A stretch of DNA of 64,000 nt from NCBI GenBank assembly GCA_964019335.1, contig OZ025661.1, positions 62,001 through 126,000 on the forward strand. Direction: 5' to 3'. This document shows, one piece after another, positions 30,901-45,900 of this stretch (position 1 is the first letter of the stretch; each line of letters begins with the position of its first letter). This DNA is from Diplonema japonicum. Its lineage: Eukaryota > Euglenozoa > Diplonemea > Diplonemida > Diplonemidae. Below the pieces are notes generated by a model, which saw only the letters and a program-made list of their open reading frames with translations, had not been told where the DNA came from and did not search any database. Position numbers and translations under genes: made by a program.

Positions 30901-33900
30901 AAATCGGTGAACGAAGCAATTCCATTGAGCACTCGCTGACTGTCTCCGTACAACCTTGTACATGTTGCCTCCCACACAGAACTACCAGTAGTGCTAGGTC
31001 TGGTGCCATGACAGAATGGGCCATATGTAGGTCCGTAGCTTGCTGGGCCTAAGTCTATCTCCGCCTGGGTGAATTCAAAACCTGACAAGCAACCGCCCTG
31101 CACTGTGGAAGCTGTACCAAAGTCGAATTGGTCCTGCGTCTGCGTAGTGCCTATGCGGCAGTATGGTACTACGCTGGCAGTGATCACTGGTACCACATCG
31201 AACCTTGTTACAGTGTTATCGGAGATGTCAGCGATCCTGACAACAGGCTGCTGGTCTAGCTTCCTCTTCGATGTCGTGAACAGAGAGTAGTGGTCACTTG
31301 GGAGACCTGTGCTGGAGTCAGTGGGCCCTCTTGTATAGAACTTCAGGATCACAGGTGTGCCTGGAGTGACAGAGATGATGAAGCTTGTTTGAAATGTGTA
31401 GAAGGTCGACGGACGTGGTGCGTGCATTGTGGGACACGGTGCAGCGGGGGTAGGCGTACATTGATCGGGAGCTGGGTTACTGGTGTCATCAAAGTCATGC
31501 CCGGAGTCTTGTTCAGTTTGTGAAATCGATACATAAATCAATGTTTTTGAAGCAGTCTCTGTGAAAGAGACAGTCCTACTCCTCGTCTGTGTCGGGGTCA
31601 GCGTTGTCGTTTCAGTGCTGGAGAGACTGGCGGTGCCAGTGGGCATCGTCAAAGTCTTCGTCAGAGTAGGTGTCGGAGGGGGGGGGACCAAGGTCGACGT
31701 CGGCGACACCAAATTGCAATCTACCCTGCCTGCTGACCAGTCGCTGTTTGTAGCACTGCTGCTGCACTCTCCTGACAGAACTCTGCAAAGCCCATCCGTG
31801 GACCTGTAATTACACCAGGTACCCCCATTCTCTTTTGCAAAAATCATGCAATTCGAAAACTTTGTAACAGTAGTGTTCACCACCACTGTGCACCCCGAGC
31901 TCACATCAAGCTCAGCTCCTTCAAGCTCGCAGACAACGGTTGGTGTCGGTGGCTTTGGGGTGACGGTGCGTTCCTCGGTCTCTGAGGACTGGGCGCGTTC
32001 CATGAATGTGCAAACGTAGGAATCGGGTGAACACGGGACAGAGATCCAACACTGTCCGCTCTTCCAAATGCAATTGGACTTTGTTTCACAAGCAGATTGG
32101 GTGTTGCAGTTGCAGTTTTGGGAACACGAGTTGCCGTCAGGGAGGACTTCGCATTTCTGAGACAACGTGCAGTTCAACGGGTACGTGCACGCGTCATACA
32201 ACGTCTGCGTCACGGTGGGGGTGTTCGCGTCCATGACGACGGTCGCAGTCTCAGAAGGCAGGGTTAAGTCGAAATAAGGCAGATCCTGGTCATAGTCAGG
32301 TACTTCGGTGGTGTCTTTGTCTGTAGGGGTTGCAGCCAACGCATTCGTTGTGAACAACATGGTGTACCGGTCTTCGGTAGGTAGCTTGGCCTTCACACCA
32401 GTGAAAACTACCGTCGCGTTGGTACACTGAAGAAACAGAGGCGACGTCACCAGGGGAAGCCTTGTCTTCACATATAGGGTACGATCCTCAGTGTCCCAGT
32501 TCCTGAGCCAATTCCCGGCGTTGTCCCTGAACTTCACGACAATGGGGTCCAGAGTAACCACACCTGCTGACGGGTACACATACGCTCCAGAAGGTATCTC
32601 TGCAGTGACGCTGTCTACGACATCGATGTACGTGTAGTTCAAGCCTATCGTGGTGTACTGTTGCTTCTGCGCCATCTCGGCCGTGTACGCTATTTCCAAT
32701 GGGTCAGTCCTTGGACCGGTCTTAGCTCTTAGAGGGCACAGCAGCGTGCAGGTATCGATGAACCGAGTAGATATGGGAGGGTCCGCCCCGTACTTGCATT
32801 GCATAGCGCTGCTGTCTTCTCTTCTAAAGCCCCATCCTTTGATGGTCACCACCTGCGAATTGAGTTGTCCATTGTCTGGGCGCAGTGCGTATATTGCATC
32901 GTTACTTGAAGGGTGACACTCGGCTATTCTGATAGGCTCACTTTCGATGTACTTGGCGATACCACTGGCCTTGAAGCGCAGCGTGTAGTTGTACCCTTCG
33001 ATGCCGTTGTTAAGACGCAGCTTTTTGAATGTGATGATGCCGCCACTGAAGTCAGCGTCGTCCGACAAGTGGCCCTCCATGAGGGGGAGGGGCTGTTCGA
33101 CACCATCCTTGAGCGCTACGAAGTATGTGCATGATTGCCAAATGCAGGGAGCGGAGTCGGCTACAGTCTTGATAGGGAGCACCTGCGAGGGGTTCACGAA
33201 GAGTTCGACAGAGACCTTCCCCGACGCCGTCGATACAACGTTTTCGGAGATATCTGAGAACTTCAGCACAGGCTGCACTGTGAGCTTCTCTTTGTTCGTG
33301 GAGAAGTATGTTGGCTGGTCGATGAAAGAGAGCCTCGTGGCGATGGCCGTGATGACCATCTTAAACTGTATATTACGGATTGCCAAGGTGATATTCACCT
33401 TCTCTTCGCTGTCTCCAGGTAAAAAGACCGGGTCGAACGTGATCCCCAGCACAAGCTCACCCGCTGCAGGATACATGAGAGAGATGTCGTCGAAAGTGAC
33501 TTCCCCAGACTCGATGGGCTTGCTCAGGGTCCCTTGCAAACCGTCGTACTGCGGGCCAAGCGGCGCCGGTGTGAAGCTCAGCAGTCCCAAGGTTATGTTC
33601 CCGCCCCTCACCAGGTCGTCACGTATTCCCACAAACGACCCTGCCGAGTCGTAGAATTTCACTGTAATGTTCTTGATGGGTGTAGACACAGTCGACACTT
33701 CGCTGTAGAAGTCGGAAGGCGATTGGGGCTCGAAGTCTGCGCATGTAGGGGGGCTGAAGCAGCTCTTGATGCTGTATCCCAACCGCACAGGCAGCCCGAT
33801 GATGTAGTACTGCACATTCGACTTTGAAAACTGTTGCCCGTCCATCGACACTTCGATTGTTGTGTGCATTGGCTCGCTCATCACGGGCTGCGCACAGATC

Positions 33901-36900
33901 ATCGAGATTGAGGATAGCCATGTGCCCTTCCCTACTTGCCCCGCAATTTTGCAAGCTATGTACTTGGAGTCCAAGAACCCAGTTCCTAGAAGCGTGACGG
34001 CCTCTGTAGGAACTAACAAGCCCCTGTCTGGACTCACGCTGAACACAATAGGGAGGTTGATGTGCCGTATCGTGATACTGTTTTGGGTGAATCGTGTCGT
34101 GGAGCCGAAAGACACCTCGAGAGAAACATCTTGGCAGCTATCGTAGTTGGGCACCTTCGGTGCCCTGCATAGAATGGTCGTGTCATTGATGAAAGTGGCG
34201 CTTGTGCTGCCCGAGACGAGTACGTCACCAAACCTGCAGCTTGGTTGTAGGTTAGGGAACCCTCTGCCTTCGATGGTCACAATTGTTCCACCAGTGCCAT
34301 CGGCGAGGTTGGGTGTGACACTCTCTACATCATACAAGTTGAGCATGGCCACTTGCAGACGCGGCAGCTTCAACACAACGTACAGCACCCTGGAGCTCTG
34401 CTGCACGAGAGCCGCTACCGGAGCTTGGTAAGAACTCTCAACGTTTTCATAGTTCATGATCAACGATGGCCTTTCCGGCATCATCGTCCCTGCATGGAAC
34501 TTTCTGATCACACCAGGGGTGGAATTCCGCATCCCTATGTAGATATGCTCCCGTCGTCCGTTCACAATGCTCCCCGTGACTGCCCCGAGACTGGGGTTGT
34601 CCACCACCATAAACGCAATTCCCATCTGTTTCCCAACCCATTCTTCCTCTTCGACAAACGCGAATGCATATTGACTCGTCTGCTTGATGGACTCGAGAAA
34701 CACCCTCCCGATGGTAACACCTCTTGTGGACGTCGCCTGGTTGTAGGTTTGGATGGCGACGAAGAGCCACCCTTCGGTAGCGAAAGCTTGGGTGATCTCC
34801 TCACAAGGGACCTTGAAGCACATCCCAGGGGTGAAGGTGTAGACTGACCGGATGCTGTCCTGTGCTTCTTCATCGGCAGGAGCCCGTGCTACGCCTTCGA
34901 GGAAGTCTGTGGGTAGGAATATTTTACTGAGCTGTACTTGACCCTGAAGACTGCCCGTTAGGATGATATACGGGAAGTACTTGTCACTGTCGATAAACAG
35001 GATCCTGTGAACGACCTCGTAGCCGATAAGAGGGTACCGTGTGACGAGGGCCTGGTCTGCACCCACCACCCAGTCTGTCTCGTTGATGGGTATCTTCGTG
35101 ACGAAGTGCAATGCAGTGACGGTTGCATCCGAGGCATTGAAGACGGTGAGCAACATATACAACGCCTCGTGGTAGGTGTCTACTACCATGTCCACAACGT
35201 GTTGGCTCCATGTGTTTCCGTTGCTAGCAGTAGGAACGAAGTTTGTGACGACTTTGCTCGTGATGGCAGCCGTGCCTGTTTGGCTGCATTGTGCAGAGAA
35301 GCTCACCACGCTCGGAGCGCCTTTCACAACAAACGGCACTAAAGCGGATTTCCCATCACCCCGCAGCGCAACGTACAACGACGACTTGTGCAGCACCGCC
35401 CTTACGATGTCAACACCGTACCCTAACTTGGCGTACAAGCTGCATGTCGACACGTATGACCATGCTGTGATGTCGCTACTGGTGCACGCACGGCTCCATA
35501 GCGCAACATCCGCACCCGCCATGGCTATCAGGTATGTGTAGTCTGTACTGGTACACGAAGTGTCTGAAGAGTTCACCAGCATGATATCCCCCGTCAGGTG
35601 CTCGTATGCCTTTGTCGACCTGTCGGAAGCACCTACAATCAGGTTTCCTATCACGCTGAGGCGGTTCACCACCGTCGACACCTTCGTGTGGCATAGTATG
35701 CCCGTGTAGCCTGCCTTACACGCGTTGCACTCTTCGCCCTTCCAATACCCTTGCCTCTCATTCGCATAGCAGCTGCAGTCTCCTGTTGCACCGTCGCACA
35801 CGCCATTCATAGAGCATTGACAGTCTTGCTTGCACTCCGTGCCCCAGTACCCGTCAGCACAACGCTGGCACTTGACCCCAGCCCAGTATCCCTTAACATA
35901 GTCGGCATCGCAGGAGCAGATGCCACTGTCTGTACAGGTGCCGTGGTTACTGCAAGATGTTGCGGTGCACAAGGTCTGGCATTGCAAACCGTAGTAGTTT
36001 GTGTCGCATAAACAGGCGCCGCTGGTTTGACACTTTCCGTGGAACGAACACGTAGATGTGATGCAGTACTTGTTGCACTCGAGGCCGTAGTAGTCATTTA
36101 AACATGTCGAGCAATCGCCGCTGGAAGCGAGCACGTGGGCGGTTCGCGCTATCACGGCACTGTCGCTGAGCGGTGCCAAAGGCGCAAAAGTAGCTGGCGC
36201 ACTGGTAGCAGGTGCAGGTGTGGACTTCGCTATGTTTGAAAAAAAGCCATAAGTAGCGTCCGAGTAGCAGCTGCACTCCCCAGTGAGTTTCGAGCACCCA
36301 GAGCTGCCCAAGATGGAGCACGAGCAAGCGTGCTGGCAAGATTCACCCCAGTATCCGAATTCACACTCGTTGCAGTAGGTTCCCTGGATCGGGGTGTCGC
36401 AAATGCAGATGCTCTGGCACGTAGTCGTGGCATTGCAGTATACACCGTACATGGAGTTGCACTCTCCGTGGAGGCCGCATGTAGTGGCGTTGCAATGTCG
36501 TTCGCAGTACGTGCCGTAGTAGTCGGCATTGCATCGGCAGAGCCCTGTGCTAGTATCGCACACACCATGCATACACTCGCTGGGGTTTGCAGTGCAATGC
36601 CTGTACGTGTTGCAGTCTTTCCCTGCCCATCGCACCTGGCACTCGTTGCATAAGTCGCCCGCCCAGTGTCCTCTCACATCATCGTCAACACAAGGCCCTG
36701 TGTTCCCCACAACAAAGTTACCCTTTTCGACGTACCAAACACTCAGGTTGAACAAGGACCCCTTGTCAATGCACGTCACACGGATTGACATGTAGTCGTC
36801 AGTGTACCCTGTTATCCCTTGACACACGTCATTTGTCTGCGGGTACTTCTCTGGGTTGTAGCAATCCGGGCTCGCAAACCTCTCGCGATCCTCCCTGATA

Positions 36901-39900
36901 GGCAGCAGTATCTGACTCCTCGATCCCATAAAGTCACTGAACTGCCCTGTCTGCTTCTTCTTGCAGATGTATCCTGCTTTCTGGATGTTCCCGTACTCTG
37001 TACTGGACGCGGGTTCGTGATCGGTGATTGTATCACAGAAGGCAGGAATCCCTCTGATACCCCTCACGCTGTTCGTGGTGTCAAGAACCATCACAGTGCA
37101 TTGCCTAGCAGTAGAACCAGTGGACCATTTGTTGCTGCTGTGGGGGTTGTTTATCTTGCTATTGAAACTCAAGTCTGAGTATGCGCACCTCTCGCACTTC
37201 TTCTGAAGGCAGGCAAGGTCGTTCGGGAAGCAGTCTCGGTAATCGCGGCAGATGTTTTCGTTTTCTTCGCTTAGGACACAGCCAAAGATTGCTCCTTCTA
37301 CTTGAGGGCATGCACCTTCTTCCACAGACTCCGAGCCCATGAAGCGACTATCCATGATCCGGAGCCAGCCTGTCAAAGAAGGCGTGCCGTCGCAGGTACG
37401 TGAACACGGCGGCTCGCCGTGAGGTGGATTCCCTGATGGGCACTGGCAGTCCTCTTTAGCACAACGAGGAAGAGGGCATGTGGCAGGGTAGGCATCGTCG
37501 TAATCGTTGACCTCACGCTTCCCCGTGCACAGGGGGTGGATGACACTGTGTTTCAGCAAGAATCCTTCAAGATTAGCACTGAGTGGTGCCTTCAATCCTG
37601 TAGAGTCAGACGTGTGCATGAAAGAGTACTGAGGCTCGCACATCCCCTTCGTCGTGACAAGGCGGTAGTTCCACGGATCAGGCCCTTCTGCCTTCCTGGC
37701 CGCGACATCTATTGGGACATGGAATTTGTTCCAGAAGCACAACTTCGACACGTTCGCACTGTTCTGCAGAAACACCTCTCCTTTACTGTTGCACTCTGTC
37801 TCGTTCACAATGTTGTTGGACCCGTCCGAGTGGCAGGTTTTCTCCCAATTATTATTGCAGGCGCCTGAAGTCCATTCACAATGGGAAATCGCTTCGCAGC
37901 TCTGCTCTGTTGTCAGAGTGGTGCAATTGCTTTGCTTCTCTTGGTACATGTCGATCCACACCTTGTCGCCATGCGGGCAGGCCTCCGTGGACACGAGAGA
38001 CTTCTTCTTCCTGGCCTGCAGTAACAATCGTTCAAAGAACTCCAATTCGACTGTGTCGCCATTCAGACTGGCGAGGGTACCTCCGATGTCTTCGCAGGCT
38101 GCTTCCGCCTCTCGCATTGATAAGCATTTATCGGTCACTGCTTTATAGCAATTGCCGTCGTGAGAGGACCACCCGTCGCCGCAGATTGATGACACTGTCA
38201 CGGCAAGGTCACAGTCACCTGAGCCCTCAAGGGCGACGGAGTACGGAGAGAGTGTTGTGGTGCCCAATGCGTAGTACCGCGAGGAACCCAGAGACATAAC
38301 TTCTGGTGTGTTAGGCTTCTCAACCGTTACGACTCCTCGTGCGACACCGCTAAACACTTTGCAGTTGGACCCATGGTACCCCGTGATGCACTCTCCACAC
38401 AACTCGTCAGCAGACCAAAACCCCAGACTTGGGTGCATTGCACAATCGCACACCTCGGCGTCTGATGCGCAGAACCCATGTCCGTTGCAGCACCCTGTCA
38501 CGCCCTTTGCGACCACGTCCACAGTCACGCTCTCGTCTCCGCTTTCCAAGTAGAAGAACACGTAGTTCGACTCGCCTCGTGGCGCTACAACCTTGCACTC
38601 GCCCTGGGAAGCTGCGGGGTTCCACGAAGCATCTTCTGTGCACTGCTTAATAGTATCGTTTTGTGATGCGGCCCACTCCTCGTAGGAAGTGTACGAGCGC
38701 ACCACACCTGCCTCTCTGTAAGAGGGCAAGATACGTGCCTCGACGACACTGAGGTTCGCCATTGTGCTATCTTTAACTGTCAAGGAGATACCGAAAGCAG
38801 AGTAGGATAACATGAAGTAAGGGCCGATTGTAGCGAAACTGTACTGCTTCAGGCTGAACGAAAAGAAGCTTGAACTGAGAGGCGCGGCTTCGGTGCAGTT
38901 GTTGCCGTATAGCCCGTTGTCGAACAGGCACTGGTCGCACACTGTGCCGACGAAGCCATACTTGGCAGTGCCGTCAGCTTTTCGTGGGCATACGCACTTT
39001 TGCTCGATCTCGTCAAGCTCACCCCATAGGTAATCAGGCAGGTAGTCCAGCTCGCAAGTTAGTGTGCACGAGCTACCGAACCAACCATCCTTGCATTGGT
39101 CACACTGTGTACCATTCCAGTGCCCCAAGGTGGTCGTGTCGTCGCAGTTGCATTCACCAGTGCGTACCCGAGGCCGTGCGTCAGCACAAAGGTCAGGCAC
39201 CACTTCGCGGCATCTTCCCAAACCGGATGATGTCTTTACACAGTTCAGCCCAGGTGCACATTTGCAGGTACTTTGGATATCCGGATACGAGTTGGCCCCA
39301 CACCCTCCCGAGCCAGAGGGAGAGTCGCACCCCGCAACTGATCCCACACCTTCCACGCACACTTTGTACTTGAAATCACACGTGTATCCCGGTGAACACC
39401 TGCAATGCCCATTCATCAAAACGGAGTTGGCTGTGCAAACACAGTCCGCACACACATCATTGCACCCAGTGGAGGTATCTCCTGTGGCTGATGCACACAA
39501 AAAGTTGTTACAAGTGTATCCTGGGCGGCACTGGCATGTCTTTGTCACGGGATCAGGATAGATGATGGAAGTAGGCCCGTAGCAATGTGACTCGCACTCG
39601 CCCGAGTTTGAGGAGCAGTCAAAGCCCCACCTGCAGTAGCACCCCCATGAATCAAACAGTTTGAAAGGGAAGGCGTTCAGGTAGTCTGCGCACTCGCCTC
39701 CAGGTTTCACTTCGTAGCCAGTGTTCACAACCTCAATCGAAAGTCCGTCTACTGAAAACATCCCGTTACACCACCCGTTGCCTATACCTTCAGTGCATTC
39801 ACCACCTTTGCAATTGTAGCCTATCTCACAGAAACAATGTGTGCCGTCTCGCACGGCATTAGAGGTGCATGTGAGATCTGGGGCCGCTTCTTCGTTACAT

Positions 39901-42900
39901 TCGCCACTCCCTGTGGGAGGGTGGCACAGCCCATCATCCTTGTTCCCAAGGTAACCACAATAGTATCCGTCCTTGCACGTGCAAAGAGTCCCATTGATGT
40001 TGGCATTGGCCACACATGTGCCCTGCTTTGACGGTGCTTGACCGCAGTACCCAATGCTGAAGTCACTCCGTATGCAATACCCTGTGGCGGCATTGCACGT
40101 GGATCCTGCGATGCACTGGCAGACACCCCCACCGTCGACGTGTGTGCCGTTAGAGAAGCAGTGCTCACCGCATGTAGCAGGCTGACCGCATCTAGCATCC
40201 GTGGCATTAACGCACCACACGAATGGAGGAGTTGTGCTAGTCTCTGATGGCTGACAGCTCCCCATGACACACGCGAAAGACGGGTTGCACCTGCACAGCG
40301 ACCCTGAAAAGGTCGCGTTACCACCGCACTCGCAATACGCGTCGAGAACGTGGTCACACTTATTCTGGCACATTCCTGTGCACATGCCTGTTTTCACGTT
40401 GCAGTCGGGGATGTCCTGGCACTCACATAAGTACCCTTGGACAGTGGCAGTGGGGTCTAGACACGGGGCCGCTCCCGGAACAGGGAAAGAGTTGCACCAC
40501 CCACTGCCAGGCGTAACTGAGATACAAGTGCCATCTGCTTGACACATCTCAACCCCCCCCACGCAGTGGCAGAACCCGTCTTGGATATAAGCCCCAGGGT
40601 CAACACACGTGTTCATGAGTGCCTCCGAGTTACACATTCCAGGGAGGTTGGGTACCGGCGTCTGGTAATGCGTCCCAGAGGGAGCATGTGAATCTCCGGT
40701 GTAGTAAGGCGCAGCACTGTGAGCGCCGTACGGGCCGGATGTTTGTGATCCATAAGGCGCACTGGAAGAATACCCATACGGGCTATTTGTGGTGCCCGGG
40801 TAGTAGTAAGGACTGTTCGTGGTACCAGGGTAATAATAAGGACTATTCGTGGTGCCTGGATAGTAATACGGGCTGTTCGTGGTCCCAGGATAGTAATAAG
40901 GACTATTCGTGGTGCCTGGATAGTAGTACGGGCTGTTCGTGGTCCCAGGATAGTAATAAGGACTATTCGTGGTACCAGGATAGTAATAAGGACTATTCGT
41001 GGTGCCTGGATAGTAATAAGGACTATTCGTGGTACTAGGATAATAGTAAGGACTGTTCGTGGTGCCTGGATAATAATAAGGACTATTCGTAGTTCCAGGA
41101 TAGTAATAAGGACTATTCGTAGTCCCCGGGTAGTGATAAGGACTATTCGTGGTGCCTGGGAAATGATAAGGTGTGCTTGTGGGGCTACTTGTTGTCCCCG
41201 GGAAGTAGTAGGGGGTCATGGTTGGCACAGCAGTGGTACCACTTGTGTAAGGACTAGAAGTCGTTGTGTAAAATGGGGCAGTGGTGTACCACGGAGAGGT
41301 TGTAGGAAAAACATAGGGCGCAGAAGTTGGGGGCGAAGTGGGCATCGCGGTGGGCATTGCAGTAGGAACAGCTGTGGCGGTCTGCAAAACCTCAGCTTCC
41401 CGCAGGCAAAAAGCCTCTTTACAAGTGTGCCCAGCAACACACTCACATTTGTCGTTGGCAACTGTCATGTGTTCTCCACACTTGCCGCTCAAAGGAGGGT
41501 ACCCGCACCCTCTCACCCTAGCACAACGGCCGCTTATGCACACTGTTGGGAACAGGCACTTGCACACACCAAACAACAGCTGCATCTTGTCACCGCAGCC
41601 ACCAGTTGCCTTCACATCGCACCTCGGTGCTTCTAACGTGCTTACCATCCTGCCAGACGTTGGCATTCCACACACGCCCTTAGACAGGTCTTCCTTGCAC
41701 ACGCCGCCCAAAAACGGGCAGCTATACCCCTTTGGGCATCTACACACAACTATGTCATCGTCTGTCGATGACGGTGTCGCGATGGCAGGCTCCATGCAGT
41801 ACCCTGTGCCCACCCGTTCGTTGCACATTGCAGGGCCAGTCTTACGGGGCGGCGGCAGTCCTGAACCAGCGGCGTGGAGCACAATGCAAGTCTCAAAATG
41901 CGCTGGCTTCGTCATTCTTGGCAGCTTAGTCGCATCCCCGTCGAGGTAGATGTCGTCCCATGCTTTTGCTGCAACCTCAGGTAATTTCACTCCGGCAGCT
42001 GTGTGTATGACACATTCTTTGTCAGTCAGGGTAGCAGCAAGACCCGACGTGAGTTCCAAGACATTCATGCACTGTTGTGTATAGTCTTTGGGCATCGAGT
42101 CCTCTGGGAATTGCAAAGTGTACGAATTGTAGGTTGTGTCCTTTTCCGAAGAACACTTGCCCCTCCCCACCACATGCCCTGCCCCACTGCATAGACACGT
42201 GAATTCAGCTGTACATTCCTTTGATTCAGATTGCTCAAGGATATTGTGGTACACTGCGTTGCCTGCCACTACACAGTTTGCTGGAACACCGGCTATTACC
42301 AAAAGAGACGACGGCTGACCTAAGAACTTCCGTTCCATCACCTTCGCCCATGCGATGCATTCGTACAAAGAGATAGACCGCATGCCATGGTCAGCACAGC
42401 TACCAGATTGTACTTCTGCAGGTCGTACATCACGCCTACGCTGCCACTGCGACCCCCCACCACTGAATACTCCTTCTGAAACCCATTTGCCGTCTGTCTC
42501 GCGTTCTAGCAACAATGTCTCCGACTGCTCATCTGGGTCTCTCGACTGGCCAATCCGCATGCACATAACCTCTGCAGGAGTGGTGAACGTGTATCCCACG
42601 TAATCAGATAAGTACATTGATCGCACGTTAGGACTCCACTTCTCTTCAGTGCATTCATATCCAGCTGTATCTATGAAAACCATGTCTGATAGGACTTCAG
42701 GCCTAGGAGCACACTTCTGCGGTACACCACCCCACGATGAGACAATTAAAGGGCCATATGAACCAACCGTGCAGCATTTGCACCAGTGCGAGACGGGTAC
42801 ATTATGTGCAGTCCCAGGGATATTTGTTGCGCACTGTTCCTCGGTTTTCAGTTGCTGGCAGTTCGAGGACGTGACATTAGTGAAAGGCCAGTAATCGTCG

Positions 42901-45900
42901 TCGCAGGCCCTCGGCTGGGGACCAAGAGCGTTGGTATCCAGGTAGTTAGTGAGGTCCAAGGTGCAACCAGGGTCACCATAGAAGCGGAGCTCACTAACAA
43001 CCCACTGGCGCGGGACGGGTTGCGCGTTCAGCACACGCCATCGTGTAGACTTCGTGGTGTAGCTATTCATATTTGTGGCACACAAACACTCTACAGTGTG
43101 GCACTGGTCGACACCAGTCTGTTCATTGAACGCCCACACGCCATTCAGCACAAGGCAGCCCTTCGGATAGCTAACTGCAATTGCCTGAGGTATCGTCACC
43201 TTCGCCCCGGCTAACAACTTGTTGTATTGAAGCACTGCCTTCTTACATTGGGCAGCAGTAGTGATGTGGTACGAGTTCACAGTTTTACACGAACCAGTGG
43301 TGATCGACGAGTACGGCTGCTGGATGAATTTAAATGTCCTCACAAACGGCAAGCATGACGAACACGTGGCCCTGCAGTACTCCTTCACAAGGCCATTCTC
43401 GGGGAACCATCTAAAGACAGCCCTGATGGGTTCGTTGCATCTTTCAGTTAGCTCAGAGCATGCGAGCCCATGACTAGCGAGCTCGTCGTCAGCATCTAAA
43501 CAATCTTCAAGCATGCTTCTCTGCGGTGGTGCTGGGCCAAGGTTATTCAATGTGCAGTCCATCACGTAGCATATGCTGATGTCAGGGAGCCAGTTGAAGT
43601 GGGTGCAAGTCCATTCGCGCTTGCATGCTTCTCTGCACATAACGTACGAGGTGTCCACCTTAACAACAAGTATAGAGCAATTGTTCTCCGAAATGGTGTC
43701 CACCTCCCATGAGAGCCCGTCGTAGCTTGGCGGCAGCCTGCAGACACACTCGAACCCTTCACAGTTCTTCTTATCAGAATTGATGTTGAAGAGCACCCCG
43801 TCGCCTCCAACGTAGCATCCGATTGGTCCGCTGGCCGTCCCATTGCCCATGAAGATACGCATTTCAGAGGCGTACGCGGCGCACTCTTCTTGGGTGAGTG
43901 TATAAGAGCCACGTTCCTGGCATGTGCCATGGTGTATGTGCTCTGTCTGCAAGGGTGCGTGGGTGCGGAGAATGCACTTCCCACCGCAAGGGAACTGAGC
44001 AAAGCTGGACTCGGGGTTCACATTGAAAATCACCATGGTGCCTTGCATAACGCACCCAGACGGCCGCGTGGCATCGTGATGCGTGCTGCCATCGTACCAA
44101 AGCCCTAGTGTGCCGGCAGCAACGGCGCACTCAGCATCCGACGCGACCCTGGACGTGATTCCACCGATGCTCCACCCGGAGACGGTGTCCACCTTGTAGC
44201 TGTCATCGATTGATTTTGCGCACTTGTATTCGAACTCGATGGAAGTGCCTGTTGTGCTGTTGACGAAGATGTGCACCGCCACGTTCCCTGGTATTCTCGA
44301 GACATAGTCGTTGCCCTCCAAACACATCCTGGCTACCACACCCTTCGCATCGTGGAACTCCACATGGCCGCAAGAACAGCCTGCACACGATGTCATCTTG
44401 AAGCCGTGCCAGTCGATGAGGAGGGTCCCGACCAAACACGAGAAGAAGAAGCACTCCGATGTTGGGGTGGCGGACTCGAACAAGAATGTCCCGTTCCCGT
44501 GGTGGCGCTTCGTGTAATCTTCGGGAGCGCACGGGTTGCGCAACTGAGGCACACACTCCCAATCGAGGTCGAAGCCGGCACCTTTGCCTTCCTGCGACTG
44601 GAACTTCACGAATACATCTCCTGGAGTTTGCAACACCAGCGGTGCTGGGATATCATTCCCGCATATCATGCTATGGGGCTCCCCGTCGAGCTTCCACTCA
44701 AAGATGTTCCCTGCTGAATCGAACACTTCAATGAAGTTGCATTGGCACCACTGGCAGGGGAGAAGCTCTAAGTACAGGAAATTGAGTCTGATATTCCCCT
44801 CTGGGCACCTGATTCTGTGACACTCATCGACGAACTGGGTTACGATAGAATTCGGGTCATTCCCTTGCCACTGGATCAGCCGCCCGCCAGTCTCCTCTTG
44901 GACATGTCTCGATGGCGCCACGATGTCGGACGTGAGATCCGAGCACTGCGGGGGGTGCTTGTGTTGGTAGCAACCCCATATCAATTCGTAGCCGCTCCCC
45001 GACAAAGGGGGGCGAGGTGGGCCGCTGGAGAACTGCAAAACGACATCAGCACCTGATGGGAAGTCAATAACCTGGTATTCCGGAAGGACCTTCCTGCCGC
45101 ACATAGTAACTACAGTGTTGCCGCTTGGGGTGCTGGTGGTTGCGGGGCTTTCATAATGGATCTTCAGGCAGTCGCATCTGCAGTCGTTTGGTGCGGTCAC
45201 AGAACAAGGTGCGATGTCCATTTTCTTCCACCACAACCTGATGCTCCCCAAACACTGTAGGTAACGGCAGTCAGTCGTGTTTGGGGAGTACGTCGTCCTC
45301 GAAGGAGGGTACTTCACATTACGCGACACGACGCGCGAGTACTGTCCGTTGCACTCGTGCACGTTCACGCTCGTTGAATTCACGTCTTTCATCTGGATCA
45401 CAACCTCCTGCAGCTGTTGGTTCAACGACCACGAGTAACCGTAGTTCGGGAAGCAACCACCAAGAGAGTTCACCAAATCGTGCTGTGAGTTTTGTGCATT
45501 AATGACAACAGACACCAGTGTGTCCGAGACTTCGATGGCTCCGATGTTGCTCGTCTCAGACTCTCCTAAATTCCACGGATACGAACCTGTCCAGCTGTGC
45601 ACACCAAGATAGGACACACAGCTGTCCACAGCCTGCCCTACTGTGAAGTTGGCGTCACGTGAAGGCGTGTAGTACCTCATTTTCAGCAGGATGTACCGTT
45701 GCCAGGCAAGCCCGCAGTATGGGAGCACCCCGTGCAACCTGCCATGAGGATCGCAGTAGAACATGCTCTGGGGCCCAGCATACCCGTAGCTGCACGATAC
45801 TTGACACGTCTGGTCGATCCCAACGTGAATGCACTGCGTCTCGTCGTACTCCCTTCCCATCTCGTACATGGAGCACGAAGTGGGAGGGGAAGGCGTCCAT

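Noticed and set aside
40619-41038. CRISPR-like regular repeat
   Set aside because: Repeats are contiguous 30-nt units without spacers, in frame with coding sequence: a minisatellite.
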